Shown here: positions 1 to 8,071 of the stretch, piece by piece
Position numbering within the stretch: the first letter of the stretch is position 1
How the letters are laid out: every line of letters starts with the position of its first letter
Assembly (NCBI GenBank): GCA_026986005.1
Contig: JALSPK010000040.1
Span: 1-54,847, forward strand
Reading direction: 5' to 3'
DNA length: 54,847 nucleotides
DNA from: Saprospiraceae bacterium
GTDB taxonomy: Bacteria; Bacteroidota; Bacteroidia; Chitinophagales; Saprospiraceae
Notes under the pieces: generated by a model
Databases searched by the model: none
Seen by the model: only the letters and a program-made list of their open reading frames with translations
What the model was told of the DNA's origin: nothing
Program-made: the position numbers and the translations under genes

Positions 1-397
1 TTTTGGTACTTAAGTGTATTGTTTTTAGGGATGTGCGGGATGGAGCTACTCCGGTTTCGGAGCGTGCGTAGAAACAGGAGGCTGGGAGGTAGCTTGGCAG
101 AACAAAGTTCAAAGTTCAAAGGCAAAAGGACAAAGTTGCAAAAGACGCAGGATTTTGCGAATGAAGTGAAGCAATCCTAAGCCGGCTTTGAAGTCACGCT
201 ATCGCGTGCTTTCAAGTCCTAGAAGGTGTTTCAAATTTATTTGAAACAAAAGAAAGTCCCGTAGGCGCTTGTCCCAAGCTTGCATTGGGGACGATAATAT
301 GGTAGAGCAAGTGAAGTATTAAAATACATTGAGTGCCGTAGGTACGACATTATGGTATGGGCTTGTCCCGATTTTGGATTGGGGCTAGATACAGACA
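1..397. repeat. Repeat-rich non-coding left end
   Basis: No gene is visible here. Bases 16-118 match the right end of the window (54644-54738), including the shared strings GTATTGTTTTTAGG, GCGGGATG and TAGCTTGGCAG. Bases 190-397 contain several short hairpins: a TTTCAAAT/ATTTGAAA stem near 230-245, and two units that each combine a CCGTAGG-type core with a CTTGTCCC...GGGGC/GGGGAC stem (about 255-292 and 330-387). The composition is clearly richer in G+C than the surrounding genes. Such mosaics are common extragenic repeats in Bacteroidota; whether they are transcribed is unknown. Confidence 0.7.
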
Positions 398-399
398 CT
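385..399. mobile_element. Family A element terminus, remnant
   Basis: Read on the minus strand, AGTGTCTGT follows the last sense codon of the methyltransferase gene and matches the first 9 bases of the family A inverted repeat; similarity fades after that. Its AG, preceded by T, forms the gene's TAG stop. It is only a short remnant. Confidence 0.4.
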
Positions 400-1570
400 A
401 TATATTCATAAGTTTTTCTAAATAGTGTTGTTTTAAACCAAATAGTTTTTTTATTGAGTTAATTTGTTCCTTTAGGTACATCCTTTTTTTGTGATTTATA
501 ACAGTTCTTTTGCCGACTATCATCAAGTTCTTTGGTGTGTGATCGGTAGTGATAAATTCAAAAATACTTGTTTTGTATCCGTAAGCCTCCATAATCATTG
601 CTCTAAGGGTATCGGTAATTATTTCTGCTTGTCTTTCTTTCAGAATACCGTGTTTCACAATATGATTAATTTCATTTTCTATACTCATTTGCATCCTTAC
701 TTGCTTGTGACAGCAAGGAGCACAAACGATGAGTGATGATTTAGAAGTAATGCCTCTGTAAATAGCATCGTCAGTTGCGGTGTCACATGCATGTAGAGCG
801 ATCAAAACATCAATTTTATCAAGAGAGACTTCTTGAATAGTACCTTGTACAAAACTCAGGTCTGAATATCCGGCTTTATGTGCAATTTCATTACATACTT
901 TTACTAATCCTTCGCGGTATTCTACGCCTGTCATCTTTACATTAATCTTTAATTTATTTTTTAGATAGTCGTAAAGCGCAAAAGTCAAATAACCTTTGCC
1001 AGATCCCATATCTACAATATGTAAAAAATCTTTTTGTGGTATTTCCTTAAGCTTTGGAGCTAATAATTCAACGTATCTATTGATTTGTTTATACTTATCT
1101 ATTTTTTTATGAAAAACTTCTCCGTTTGGTTTCGTAATACCAAGTTCTCTGAGATATATATTATCATTTGTCTGTATATACCTTTTTTTATTTTTGTCAT
1201 GATTAAGGCTTTCAATTGTAAAAAAAGAGGGTTCTTTTGTCAATAGCTTGACATTACCTTTCTTCGAACTAATAAGGGCTATATTTTCATTTTTTGCAAA
1301 AACATCTGCGTTGTAAAAATCATTTGTTAGATTATCAGCTATAATTTCGATCCCTTCTTCAAAATTATAATTTTTTGTTATATCTTTAGTACTGTATGTA
1401 TATACAAAATTGAGTCTTAATCCTTTTTTTATACTCACTATTGTAACGGTTATCTTTCTTAATTCCGAAGAGCTTCTTCTCTTTTTTGATATAACCAATT
1501 TTATTAATTCTTCATTATTAACAATATTAGTTAGTCTATCAATAAAAAAATTAAAATGTTCATTTGTCAT
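398..1570 (-). CDS. SAM-dependent methyltransferase (Methyltransf_32-like)
   Basis: This is probably a class I SAM-dependent methyltransferase of unknown substrate. Motif I is DMGSGKGY at about residues 187-194 (SAM-binding glycine loop). It is followed by ALHACDTATD at about 258-267 and CAPCCHKQ at about 283-290, the Cys/His-rich signature of the Methyltransf_32 / GSTCD-like group. The first 180 residues have no domain I recognise. Length is 390 residues, which is normal for the bacterial version. The TAG stop codon lies on the terminal bases of a family A mobile-element end (AGTGTCTGT), so the original C-terminus may have been slightly longer. The methyltransferase call is firm; the substrate is unknown. 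Confidence 0.8.
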   Translation of the reverse strand: MTNEHFNFFIDRLTNIVNNEELIKLVISKKRRSSSELRKITVTIVSIKKGLRLNFVYTYSTKDITKNYNFEEGIEIIADNLTNDFYNADVFAKNENIALISSKKGNVKLLTKEPSFFTIESLNHDKNKKRYIQTNDNIYLRELGITKPNGEVFHKKIDKYKQINRYVELLAPKLKEIPQKDFLHIVDMGSGKGYLTFALYDYLKNKLKINVKMTGVEYREGLVKVCNEIAHKAGYSDLSFVQGTIQEVSLDKIDVLIALHACDTATDDAIYRGITSKSSLIVCAPCCHKQVRMQMSIENEINHIVKHGILKERQAEIITDTLRAMIMEAYGYKTSIFEFITTDHTPKNLMIVGKRTVINHKKRMYLKEQINSIKKLFGLKQHYLEKLMNI

Positions 1571-1631
1571 TTAGAATATATTTTTATAATCTATGTGATA
1601 AGGTATAGCTACATTAATCTTCAATAAATTC

Positions 1632-2105
1632 TCAACATTCATCAAATCTAATTATTTTTTGTAAAAACAAGTAAATATACTCAATAAAATAACCGAAAAC
1701 CATCCAATAAAATATGTAATCCAGCCTGATATACCCTAAAAAAGTAAGACCGTCTACATATTTCCAAGGGCAACTACCTGTAAGTTTTTCAAGTACTAAA
1801 CCTGAAATAAATTCAATCAAAAAAACAACTAAACTGTATGATAAAGTTCTTATCAAAATATTGAACTTTGATACAAACGGATACCCTAAATCAAATAGTG
1901 GCTTTATCAATGCATAGATAATAAACATCCATGCATAAGAATTACCTTGTAAAGACCAACTGAATGTGTCTTGTGAGAACAAAGGTGAAAATGCTGTAAA
2001 AAAGACTTCAACCGTAACACCAAATAATCCAAATATAAAGGATATTAGCAGAGTTTTCTTTAATGTGTTTTTCAAATCGACTGTATTATCAAAATGCATA
2101 ACCAA
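1632..2105 (-). CDS. Polytopic membrane protein, CmpB-like
   Basis: A 157-residue integral membrane protein with about four hydrophobic segments. The CPWKY...YIRLDYIFYWMVFGYFIEY stretch in the C-terminal half resembles the PF06541 (CmpB, putative ABC-transporter type IV) family, in which a Trp-Tyr motif is followed by a loop and a final helix. That assignment is tentative. The reading frame begins inside the end of the upstream outer-membrane protein gene (17-bp overlap), so the two are very likely co-transcribed and translationally coupled. There is no ATPase subunit next to it. Function unknown. Confidence 0.6.
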   Translation of the reverse strand: MVMHFDNTVDLKNTLKKTLLISFIFGLFGVTVEVFFTAFSPLFSQDTFSWSLQGNSYAWMFIIYALIKPLFDLGYPFVSKFNILIRTLSYSLVVFLIEFISGLVLEKLTGSCPWKYVDGLTFLGYIRLDYIFYWMVFGYFIEYIYLFLQKIIRFDEC

Positions 2106-2805
2106 TAGAAAAACCTGCTCTTATATCCGGCATAAACCATGGAACTTTAGCTTTTACATAATTATTGCCGGTAGATATTCCTGTAAGTTTTTTTAAAGTC
2201 GAGCCCACAAAAGGAATACTATTATAAATGGTTTCAATAGTGTTTTTTACTTCAATTAAGTCAGAATCAGCTGATTCAGAAGTGTATTTTATAGATAATG
2301 CATCACGATCCATCTCTACTCCAAAAAGATACCAGTCAATCGTAAAAGCATCTGATATTATCCATTGAACTCCAAGTTGAGCACCCACACCAAAAGATGA
2401 AAAACTGCCTTTTACTTTGTAAATTTCACCGCTAACAATATCAGATCCATTCACAGTATAATTGCTGTATTTCAAGTAGGCGGAAACATAAAAACCTCTA
2501 GGTGATTCATCCTTACTAAAATAAAATCTGTATTCCGGTATTATAGAATAACCAAAAAAGTTGCCTTTTAGATTTTTATCATTGATTTCATCCGGAACTA
2601 AAAAACCGGGAAGGTTTCTGGGACGATAAAAGGCGTAGTTAAGTTGTAAACTTTGGTTGGAGTTAACAACTCGCTCGTAGCTCATATTTATTTTAAAGAG
2701 ATCCACCAAGCCCAACTTAATCGTATTTTGTTGAGATTTTAACGGTGAGAAAAATAATAGAATCAGAGAAAAAGTAAAAGCTTTGATTAAATTTGATTTT
2801 AACAT
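2089..2805 (-). CDS. Putative outer-membrane beta-barrel protein
   Basis: 238 residues with an N-terminal signal peptide (hydrophobic LIKAFTFSLILLFFSPLKSQ, cleavage probably after SQ). The mature part alternates hydrophobic and polar residues in short strands, such as the YNFYR/YRFYF/YVSAYLKYSNY-type segments, and ends in FSIGYAF with a terminal aromatic, as expected for a porin-like barrel. It resembles small DUF3575-type barrels of Bacteroidota, but I cannot name the family with certainty. It is co-transcribed with the overlapping membrane protein downstream (1632-2105). Role unknown. Confidence 0.6.
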   Translation of the reverse strand: MLKSNLIKAFTFSLILLFFSPLKSQQNTIKLGLVDLFKINMSYERVVNSNQSLQLNYAFYRPRNLPGFLVPDEINDKNLKGNFFGYSIIPEYRFYFSKDESPRGFYVSAYLKYSNYTVNGSDIVSGEIYKVKGSFSSFGVGAQLGVQWIISDAFTIDWYLFGVEMDRDALSIKYTSESADSDLIEVKNTIETIYNSIPFVGSTLKKLTGISTGNNYVKAKVPWFMPDIRAGFSIGYAF

Positions 2806-2971
2806 AATTGTTTTTTTTTAATATAAAATAATGAGGTTGTACAGAACATTTATAATGTAAACCTGATGAATTAACGGGTAACTGTTGATTGATTATTCTT
2901 CATTTTTATAGTTTAACAGTTTTCTAACAAATATTCAAATTTTATATTCTACTGCGATTTTTATGGAAGTC

Positions 2972-3062
2972 ATACTCGATGTTAGCTATGGAAATATTTT
3001 TTGAAGATGAAGAAGTAAAAATTAAACATTTTATAATCAGCATATTGGTAGCGGTTTGGTAT
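2972..3062. mobile_element. Family B inverted-repeat element, degenerate copy
   Basis: The right half (about 3028-3062), with TTTTATAATCAGCATATTGG and the GTTTGGTATA terminus, matches 43776-43816 with only a few differences. The left terminus, near ATACTCGATGTTA, is much decayed. The element lies 5 bp beyond the rluF stop codon, in convergent position to it. It has no coding capacity and would depend on a transposase elsewhere. Confidence 0.5.
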
Positions 3063-3067
3063 AATTA

Positions 3068-3814
3068 CTATTCAAGAGATACTTCTTTGGTTTTTGATGA
3101 ATTACTTACCATGGATTTTATTAGAGATAATTCTTTTTTATTTAATTCTCTCCAATGTCCTGTTTGTAATTTGCCAAGTTTGACATTCATTATTCTTACT
3201 CTTTTCAACTTGATTACTTCATATTCTAAAAATTCACACATTCGTCTGATTTGTCGATTAAGCCCTTGAATTAAAATTATTCTAAATGTATTTTTATTAA
3301 TTTTTTCAACTGTACATTTCTTTGTTACAGTACCCAATATGGGGATACCCTGTGACATTTTTTTTAAAAAGTTATCTGTTATATACTTGTTTACGGTTAC
3401 TATGTATTCCTTTTCGTGCTTATTGCCGGCTCGGAGTATTTTATTTACGATATCACCATCATTAGTAAGAAATATCAAGCCTTCAGATGGTTTGTCAAGC
3501 CTTCCAATTGGAAACAGTCTCTCATTGTAATTAATGAAACTTATTATATTATTTTTTTCTTTGGAGTCAGTTGTACTAACGATGCCTACAGGTTTATTAA
3601 ATGCTATATATACGGGTCTTGGTTTGTTTTTTAACGGTATATTGTCGATTTTAACTATATCTTCTGCCTTGACTCGGTTACCGGGTCGAGTAGGGAGGTC
3701 ATTGATTGTGACCCTTCCATTTTTAATCAGTTTGTCAGCTTCTCTTCTAGAGCAAATTCCTGTTTCGCTGATATATTTGTTTAGGCTTATACTGTTTTTA
3801 TTAAGATTATTCAC
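3068..3814 (-). CDS. rluF: 23S rRNA pseudouridine(2604) synthase
   Basis: An RsuA/RluB/RluF-family pseudouridine synthase, expected to modify U2604 of 23S rRNA. An S4 RNA-binding domain occupies about residues 10-58 (CSRREADKLIKNGRVTIND). The catalytic motif is GRLDKPSEGL with the nucleophilic Asp at 107. The long conserved run from ILRAGNKHEKEY through GTVTKKC to GLNRQIRRMCE and RIMNVKLG is closer to RluF than to RluB or RsuA. Length 248 is slightly short of the E. coli enzyme because the C-terminal extension is reduced. The gene follows the NdpA-like gene by 8 bp and ends next to a family B repeat. Confidence 0.9.
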   Translation of the reverse strand: MNNLNKNSISLNKYISETGICSRREADKLIKNGRVTINDLPTRPGNRVKAEDIVKIDNIPLKNKPRPVYIAFNKPVGIVSTTDSKEKNNIISFINYNERLFPIGRLDKPSEGLIFLTNDGDIVNKILRAGNKHEKEYIVTVNKYITDNFLKKMSQGIPILGTVTKKCTVEKINKNTFRIILIQGLNRQIRRMCEFLEYEVIKLKRVRIMNVKLGKLQTGHWRELNKKELSLIKSMVSNSSKTKEVSLE

Positions 3815-3822
3815 AATTTTAT

Positions 3823-4869
3823 TTAGCTTTCTTTTTCATAATAAATTTTATAATATTTTCTGCCGTCACTATCTGTTCCTTTTTTGATTAAGTCTTTTCC
3901 ACCGTGAATGTAAACATGGAAGTTTTTATCAAGTTTAAGTACACTCTTATATATTCTTGCTTGTTTTTTTACTGCTTGGTCTGAGATTTCAAAACTTTGC
4001 TTTTTTGGTAAATCCATTTCTTCTCTTATCTCAGCATCATAAGTCCTGTAAGATTGAATAATTTCTTGATTTTGAAATACTTCTTGTTCAAAACCTTGCT
4101 TGTCGTAAGTTTGATTATTTTTAAAGTAATCTAAAGTCTTGTTCAAGAGTTCAATCTTTTCCGTTTTTTCAACAGAATGTTCTTTCTGCAACTCTTTAGT
4201 AATAAACTTTTTGGTTATATGCAAAATGTCTTTTGTGTTGTGGTAAGCATCATCGCTAGGCATTAACCCAAGGAAATCATTAATCCAATATTGTGCATCT
4301 GCTTGAGTCGTAGCATTGTCAATATTGAGGATGCTATATCCTGAATCTTCATCGATATTGAAAATAATACAAGCTTTATCTATTTTTTTTGGGTCATATC
4401 CAAAATCATGACTTATTTTGAAATTTACACCTTTATTTTTCATTTGCAGATAGGCGGAATTAGTTTCAGACTTGAAAATCCCTATTGCATCAAGGACAAC
4501 ATCTTCATATACTATTTCACTAAAATACACAACGTTAAACTCACCAGCTTTTATGTTAGGGTGGTTGGTGTGTTGATATAAAAGTTTGGCAATATTCATA
4601 GATTCCTCGATGAACAACTCTTTATTGGCAAATATTTTTCTGATTAAAACATACATGTCATTCATTTCCAGTTCGACCGGATGACTAAAATTGAAAAAAT
4701 CTACGGGTTTGAATTGCGATAAAAAATACTTCTCAAGATGGATAGATGTTTCTTCGTTAAAAAGACTTAAGTCGGATGATAATATCAGCTCTTCATCTTT
4801 CCTTTTGTTTCCCACATGGTGGGTTATTAACTTTTCTATTACTGTTTCAGTAAAATCAAATGTAATCAT
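3823..4869 (-). CDS. Nucleoid-associated protein, NdpA/YejK family
   Basis: 348 residues matching the 37-kDa nucleoid-associated protein family (PF04245), whose E. coli member YejK/NdpA is found on the nucleoid. Supporting segments are the N-terminal HLEKYFLSQFKPVDFFNFSH, a central AYLQMKNKGVNFKISHDFGYDPKKID, and AQYWINDFLGLMPSDDAYHNTKDIL. No enzymatic motif is visible, and the molecular role in Bacteroidota is not established. The gene sits 5 bp downstream of the DUF1684 gene and 8 bp upstream of rluF, in the run yggS - DUF1684 - ndpA-like - rluF. Confidence 0.82.
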   Translation of the reverse strand: MITFDFTETVIEKLITHHVGNKRKDEELILSSDLSLFNEETSIHLEKYFLSQFKPVDFFNFSHPVELEMNDMYVLIRKIFANKELFIEESMNIAKLLYQHTNHPNIKAGEFNVVYFSEIVYEDVVLDAIGIFKSETNSAYLQMKNKGVNFKISHDFGYDPKKIDKACIIFNIDEDSGYSILNIDNATTQADAQYWINDFLGLMPSDDAYHNTKDILHITKKFITKELQKEHSVEKTEKIELLNKTLDYFKNNQTYDKQGFEQEVFQNQEIIQSYRTYDAEIREEMDLPKKQSFEISDQAVKKQARIYKSVLKLDKNFHVYIHGGKDLIKKGTDSDGRKYYKIYYEKES

Positions 4870-4874
4870 AATCT

Positions 4875-5672
4875 CTATTTTCCTATTTTCATTTTCTCTT
4901 GTCCGGGTTCAAAGTATCTTTTATTGTTAATTTGATTAGAATTAGAGGGGGTGATTTTTTTAATAATTGATTTTTCAGCTTGTATTTTTAATTTTGCCTT
5001 TTGCATTTTGAGTTTTGCTTTTTGATTTTTTTTATTTGCCTTTTTATGTGCACGATGTTTTTTTCGACCTCTATATTTTTTTTCTCCGGCTTCAATATAT
5101 ACCGGTAGAGCATTTTCTTTTGGTGGAATCGCACATGAGTATCCGGAACTGTAAGCACAATACGGGTTGTAGCATAAATTGAAGTCTATGGAAATACTAT
5201 CTCCTGAAAAATCATCGCGTTGTAGATCCAAGTATCTTCCACCCCCATATGTAGTATCTCCATTTGTATTGTCCGTAAAAGGCAAAAAGATATAATCCTT
5301 GTATTTTTTGGATTGGAGAAGCCTTTTGCTCTCATATGTGTACAACTCAATCAAAGTGTCCCTAACCACACAAGACAATTTTGTGAATTTTTTGTATTTT
5401 CTTTTTTTACCGGATGAAGTTAAAAAATTGAAAAACTTTTGATCTTTTAACCTTTCAATTTTACAATCTATAATATAGGAGCTATCCGGCTCAAAGAAAT
5501 CGATGAACCGCAAATCATATTTTGTGATAGGAGAGTGTAAATCTCGGATTAAATCTCTTTTATATCCTTCTCTATGCTTTTTTATTCTTTTAGCAAAAGC
5601 GTCAATTGTAGTTTGAGAAAAAGCAGTATGACCTAGCATTATTAATAATAAGATTGATATTCTCATAAACAT
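4875..5672 (-). CDS. Exported DUF1684 protein with basic C-terminal tail
   Basis: 265 residues with an N-terminal signal peptide (MRISILLLIMLGHTAFSQ). The DUF1684 (PF07920) signature is clear: FLPFTDNTNGDTTYGGGRYLDL, then YNPYCAYSSGYSCAIPPKENALPV. The family has no known biochemical function. Unusually, the domain is followed from about residue 203 by a very basic tail rich in Lys (KKHRAHKKANKKNQ) with a short repeat (QKAKLKM, QKAKLKI), which is not part of the usual family architecture. The start could be the Met at residue 1 or 3. The gene is 26 bp after yggS and 5 bp before the NdpA-like gene. Confidence 0.75.
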   Translation of the reverse strand: MFMRISILLLIMLGHTAFSQTTIDAFAKRIKKHREGYKRDLIRDLHSPITKYDLRFIDFFEPDSSYIIDCKIERLKDQKFFNFLTSSGKKRKYKKFTKLSCVVRDTLIELYTYESKRLLQSKKYKDYIFLPFTDNTNGDTTYGGGRYLDLQRDDFSGDSISIDFNLCYNPYCAYSSGYSCAIPPKENALPVYIEAGEKKYRGRKKHRAHKKANKKNQKAKLKMQKAKLKIQAEKSIIKKITPSNSNQINNKRYFEPGQEKMKIGK

Positions 5673-5698
5673 AAGTTGTTGGTTTTAGTATTCAAAAA

Positions 5699-6355
5699 TT
5701 ATCTTTTACCTACAATCAAGCTACCAATCCTTACCATCGTAGCTCCTTCTTCAATGGCGAGATCATAATCTCCTGACATGCCCATAGATATTTCCCTAAA
5801 ATGACCTTGATCAGCAAAAAAGTTTGATTTCAAAAATCGGAAAAAATCTTTTACCGTTTTAAACTCTTCTTTGATTTGAATTTTATCCTGCGTAAAAGTA
5901 GCCATCCCCATCAATCCGGCAATCCTGATGTTTTTCATTTCGTGATAAGATTGGCTTTCTAGCAATTTTATAATTCCTTTTTTAGACAGACCGAATTTAG
6001 ATTCTTCCTTTGCTATTTTCAATTGTAAAAGCACTTCAATGGTTCTATTATTTGTTTTTGCTCTTTTGTTAATCTCTTTCAGTAAACCTATATCGTCTAC
6101 TGCATGAATCAGATGGACAAAAGGGGCAATGTATTTTACTTTATTCTTTTGTAGATGCCCGATTTGATGCCATTTTATATCTTTTGGTAATAATTCATAT
6201 TTAGAGACTAATTCTTGTACTCTATTTTCACCAAAATCTCTTTGACCAAGGTCATAGTATTTTTGAATTAATTTTATCGGTTTTGTCTTCGATACTAAAA
6301 CCAATTTAGTCCCTGATAGAGCTAGTTGTTCTTTTATCTTTTGATATATATCCAT
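5699..6355 (-). CDS. PLP-binding homeostasis protein, YggS/PROSC family
   Basis: A pyridoxal-phosphate binding protein of the alanine-racemase-like fold that buffers PLP in the cytoplasm; known members lack a defined enzymatic activity. LVLVSKTKP carries the PLP Lys (K23), followed by the family motifs DLGQRDFGENRVQEL, WHQIGHLQKNKV, and near the end LMGMATF, MGMSGDYDLAIEEGATMVRIGS. Length 218 is typical. It is the first gene of the compact run leading to rluF. No PLP-dependent enzyme neighbours it, so the context says little about regulation. Confidence 0.9.
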   Translation of the reverse strand: MDIYQKIKEQLALSGTKLVLVSKTKPIKLIQKYYDLGQRDFGENRVQELVSKYELLPKDIKWHQIGHLQKNKVKYIAPFVHLIHAVDDIGLLKEINKRAKTNNRTIEVLLQLKIAKEESKFGLSKKGIIKLLESQSYHEMKNIRIAGLMGMATFTQDKIQIKEEFKTVKDFFRFLKSNFFADQGHFREISMGMSGDYDLAIEEGATMVRIGSLIVGKR

Positions 6356-6433
6356 ATGCTATGCTTCCTTAAAAACATTTGAAAGTGTAAAGATACATAA
6401 AGATAAAATTTTTGGGTTTATTCCGAGCAACAA

Positions 6434-6685
6434 TTAATCAATAATAATTAATTTTTTAGTAAAATTCTGATTGTTGATTTTTAGTTTAAACAAATAAATA
6501 CCTTTCTTTATTTTATTTTTTTTAAGGTCAAAAGATATTGTATGTCTGCCTTGTGAATAATCTTTTAAATTATTAGAAATAGCCACTAGTGTATCAGGCT
6601 TTTTTAGCAGAATACTGGCAAATGACTCACTTGAAGCAGATGAAATATCGTTACCATTAGTACTTTCCCAATAGCAATAAATCTG
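6434..6685 (-). pseudogene. Orphan T9SS type A sorting-domain tail (gene relic)
   Basis: An open frame of 83 codons with no plausible start ends at TAA (6434-6436). From about residue 26 it reads as the C-terminal part of a Por/T9SS type A sorting domain: ILLKKPDTLVAISNNLKDYS, QGRHTISFDLKK, GIYLFKLKINNQNFTKKLII, ID. The diagnostic first strand of such domains (YPNPF-like) and the whole cargo protein are missing. The frame runs in a different register through the last codons of aroC and stops at a TAG at 6686-6688. The likeliest reading is the 3' remnant of a secreted-protein gene whose 5' part was lost by deletion or rearrangement next to aroC. Confidence 0.65.
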
Positions 6686-7631
6686 CTAGAGCAATTGCTG
6701 CTATTGCCTCAATGACAGGGGGTATTCTTAAGGCAATGCAGGTGTCATGACGACCGCCAATCTTTAACTCCTCAATCTTTTTGTTTTTAAAGTTATATGT
6801 ATTTTGACTTATACCAATGCTTGAAGTGGGTTTTATGACTATTTTAAATACTAAATCATTTCCATTTGTGATGCCTCCGTTAATACCTCCGCTATGATTA
6901 GTTTTTGTTTTTCCAAATTCATCAACAAACACATCATTTACTTCACTTCCATATTTATTTGCACTTTCAAATCCAAGTCCGAATTCAATGCCTTTTACGG
7001 CAGGAACGGAGAAGGCTAAATGGGAGATAACCGATTCTACCGAATCAAAAAAAGGCTCTCCTAATCCAATTGGGATATTCCTTGTTGTGCATTCAATTAT
7101 GCCACCTATAGAATCTTTTCTTTTTATCGCCTCATTAATAGCGGTTTCAAAATCCTTTTTGCCTCCAATTTCAATAATGGATGCACATGGACTCATAGGG
7201 GAAATAATTTTTTTTGCCAAGACCCCAGCGACAACCAATCCCAAAGTGAGTCTGCCGCTAAAATGACCTCCACCTCTATAATCCTGATATCCCTTGTATT
7301 TTTTTTCTGCAACAAAATCCGCATGACCCGGTCTTGGTGTTTCTTTAGTGAATGAATAATCCTTTGATTTGGTGTTGTTATTATTAAATATGACAGTAAT
7401 TGGAGCACCTGTCGTTAAGTTATTGAAAATTCCGGATATGATATTTGGATAGTCGCTTTCTTTTCGAGGTGTTGTCCCCTTTTTCCCACTTTTGCGTTTT
7501 GCCAAATCATCTAGCATATCTCTCTCTGTAAAAGAAATACCAGGAGGACAACCGTCTATAGTAACACCAACTGAATTGCCATGTGATTCTCCAAAAATAG
7601 AAACCCTAAATTTTCTACCAAAACTATTCAT
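6657..7631 (-). CDS. aroC: Chorismate synthase
   Basis: Converts 5-enolpyruvylshikimate-3-phosphate to chorismate, using reduced FMN, at the end of the shikimate pathway. GESHG near residue 15, RRKSG-like KRKSGKKGTTPRKESD, RPGHAD, DYRGGGHFSGRLT, NHSGGINGGITNG, KPTSSI and GRHDTC are all present in order. At 324 residues it is about 30 shorter than most homologues; the shortening is in the middle (between GVLAKKI and DSIGG), while both ends and the catalytic segments are intact, so it should be active. xseB lies 5 bp upstream. The stop codon abuts the T9SS relic. Confidence 0.95.
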   Translation of the reverse strand: MNSFGRKFRVSIFGESHGNSVGVTIDGCPPGISFTERDMLDDLAKRKSGKKGTTPRKESDYPNIISGIFNNLTTGAPITVIFNNNNTKSKDYSFTKETPRPGHADFVAEKKYKGYQDYRGGGHFSGRLTLGLVVAGVLAKKIISPMSPCASIIEIGGKKDFETAINEAIKRKDSIGGIIECTTRNIPIGLGEPFFDSVESVISHLAFSVPAVKGIEFGLGFESANKYGSEVNDVFVDEFGKTKTNHSGGINGGITNGNDLVFKIVIKPTSSIGISQNTYNFKNKKIEELKIGGRHDTCIALRIPPVIEAIAAIALADLLLLGKY

Positions 7632-7636
7632 AAGAT

Positions 7637-7825
7637 TTATATATTTTTATCCAATTCTGTATTAACATCAGTTTCAATCGCACGGAGTTTTTCCTTGCAT
7701 ATCTTTACGAGCTCATTAGCTCTTTTGATTTTTTTGGCTAATGAATCTATCTCCAAATCATCATTTTCCAAACTTTCGGCGATGTTATTTAACTCATCGA
7801 ATGCATCTTTATATGTTATTTTCAT
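7637..7825 (-). CDS. xseB: Exodeoxyribonuclease VII small subunit
   Basis: A 62-residue helical protein with the XseB pattern: YKDAFDELNNIAESLENDDLEIDSL followed by a charged amphipathic helix (KIKRANELVKICKEKLRAIE). The small subunit joins XseA to form exonuclease VII, which degrades single-stranded DNA in both directions. No xseA is in the window, so the subunits are unlinked or the partner lies outside. It is 5 bp upstream of aroC and probably co-transcribed. A TATATTTG box (7845-7852, minus strand), matching the Bacteroidota -7 consensus, lies 20 bp before the start. Confidence 0.85.
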   Translation of the reverse strand: MKITYKDAFDELNNIAESLENDDLEIDSLAKKIKRANELVKICKEKLRAIETDVNTELDKNI

Positions 7826-7844
7826 ATCAATCTATATATTTTTA

Positions 7845-7852
7845 CAAATATA
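7845..7852 (-). promoter_or_regulatory. Putative -7 box for xseB-aroC
   Basis: TATATTTG on the minus strand matches the Bacteroidota -7 consensus TAnnTTTG and lies 20 bp before the xseB start. No clear TTTG -33 box is found at the usual distance, so this is only a candidate. Confidence 0.35.
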
Positions 7853-7909
7853 AGAAAATTGGTTGAAGAAAAAATAAAAATGCTAATAAAGTAAAAGTGA
7901 ACACTATTT

Positions 7910-8071
7910 AGTGTCTGTCTATAAAGTGCTTGATTTTTGAAAAATAAAGATTTTTGATGAGATTTTTGTCTTTCTGAGGATTAGTGATGCCTTAGCATCA
8001 GTAATTTGAGTAAAGTAAAAATCTCGCAAAAAGAATATTTTTAAATTTTAATGACTTTATAGACAGACACC
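7910..8071. mobile_element. Family A inverted-repeat element, complete (162 bp)
   Basis: It starts AGTGTCTGTCTATAAAGTGC and ends with the inverted form TGACTTTATAGACAGACAC, the last base having changed from T to C. It is flanked by the 4-bp direct repeat ATTT (7906-7909 and 8072-8075). This copy is about twice as long as the others because of an internal insert with its own hairpin TGATGC-CTTA-GCATCA (7985-8000). No coding capacity. MITE-like, mobilised if at all by a transposase elsewhere. Confidence 0.75.

Noticed and set aside
2979-3269. Plus-strand open frame across the rluF 3' end
   Set aside because: It is antisense to rluF and begins in a decayed family B repeat; residue composition is not protein-like and rluF is unambiguous.
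6657-7631. aroC as a truncated pseudogene because of its short length
   Set aside because: Both termini and all catalytic motifs are present; the difference is an internal loop.
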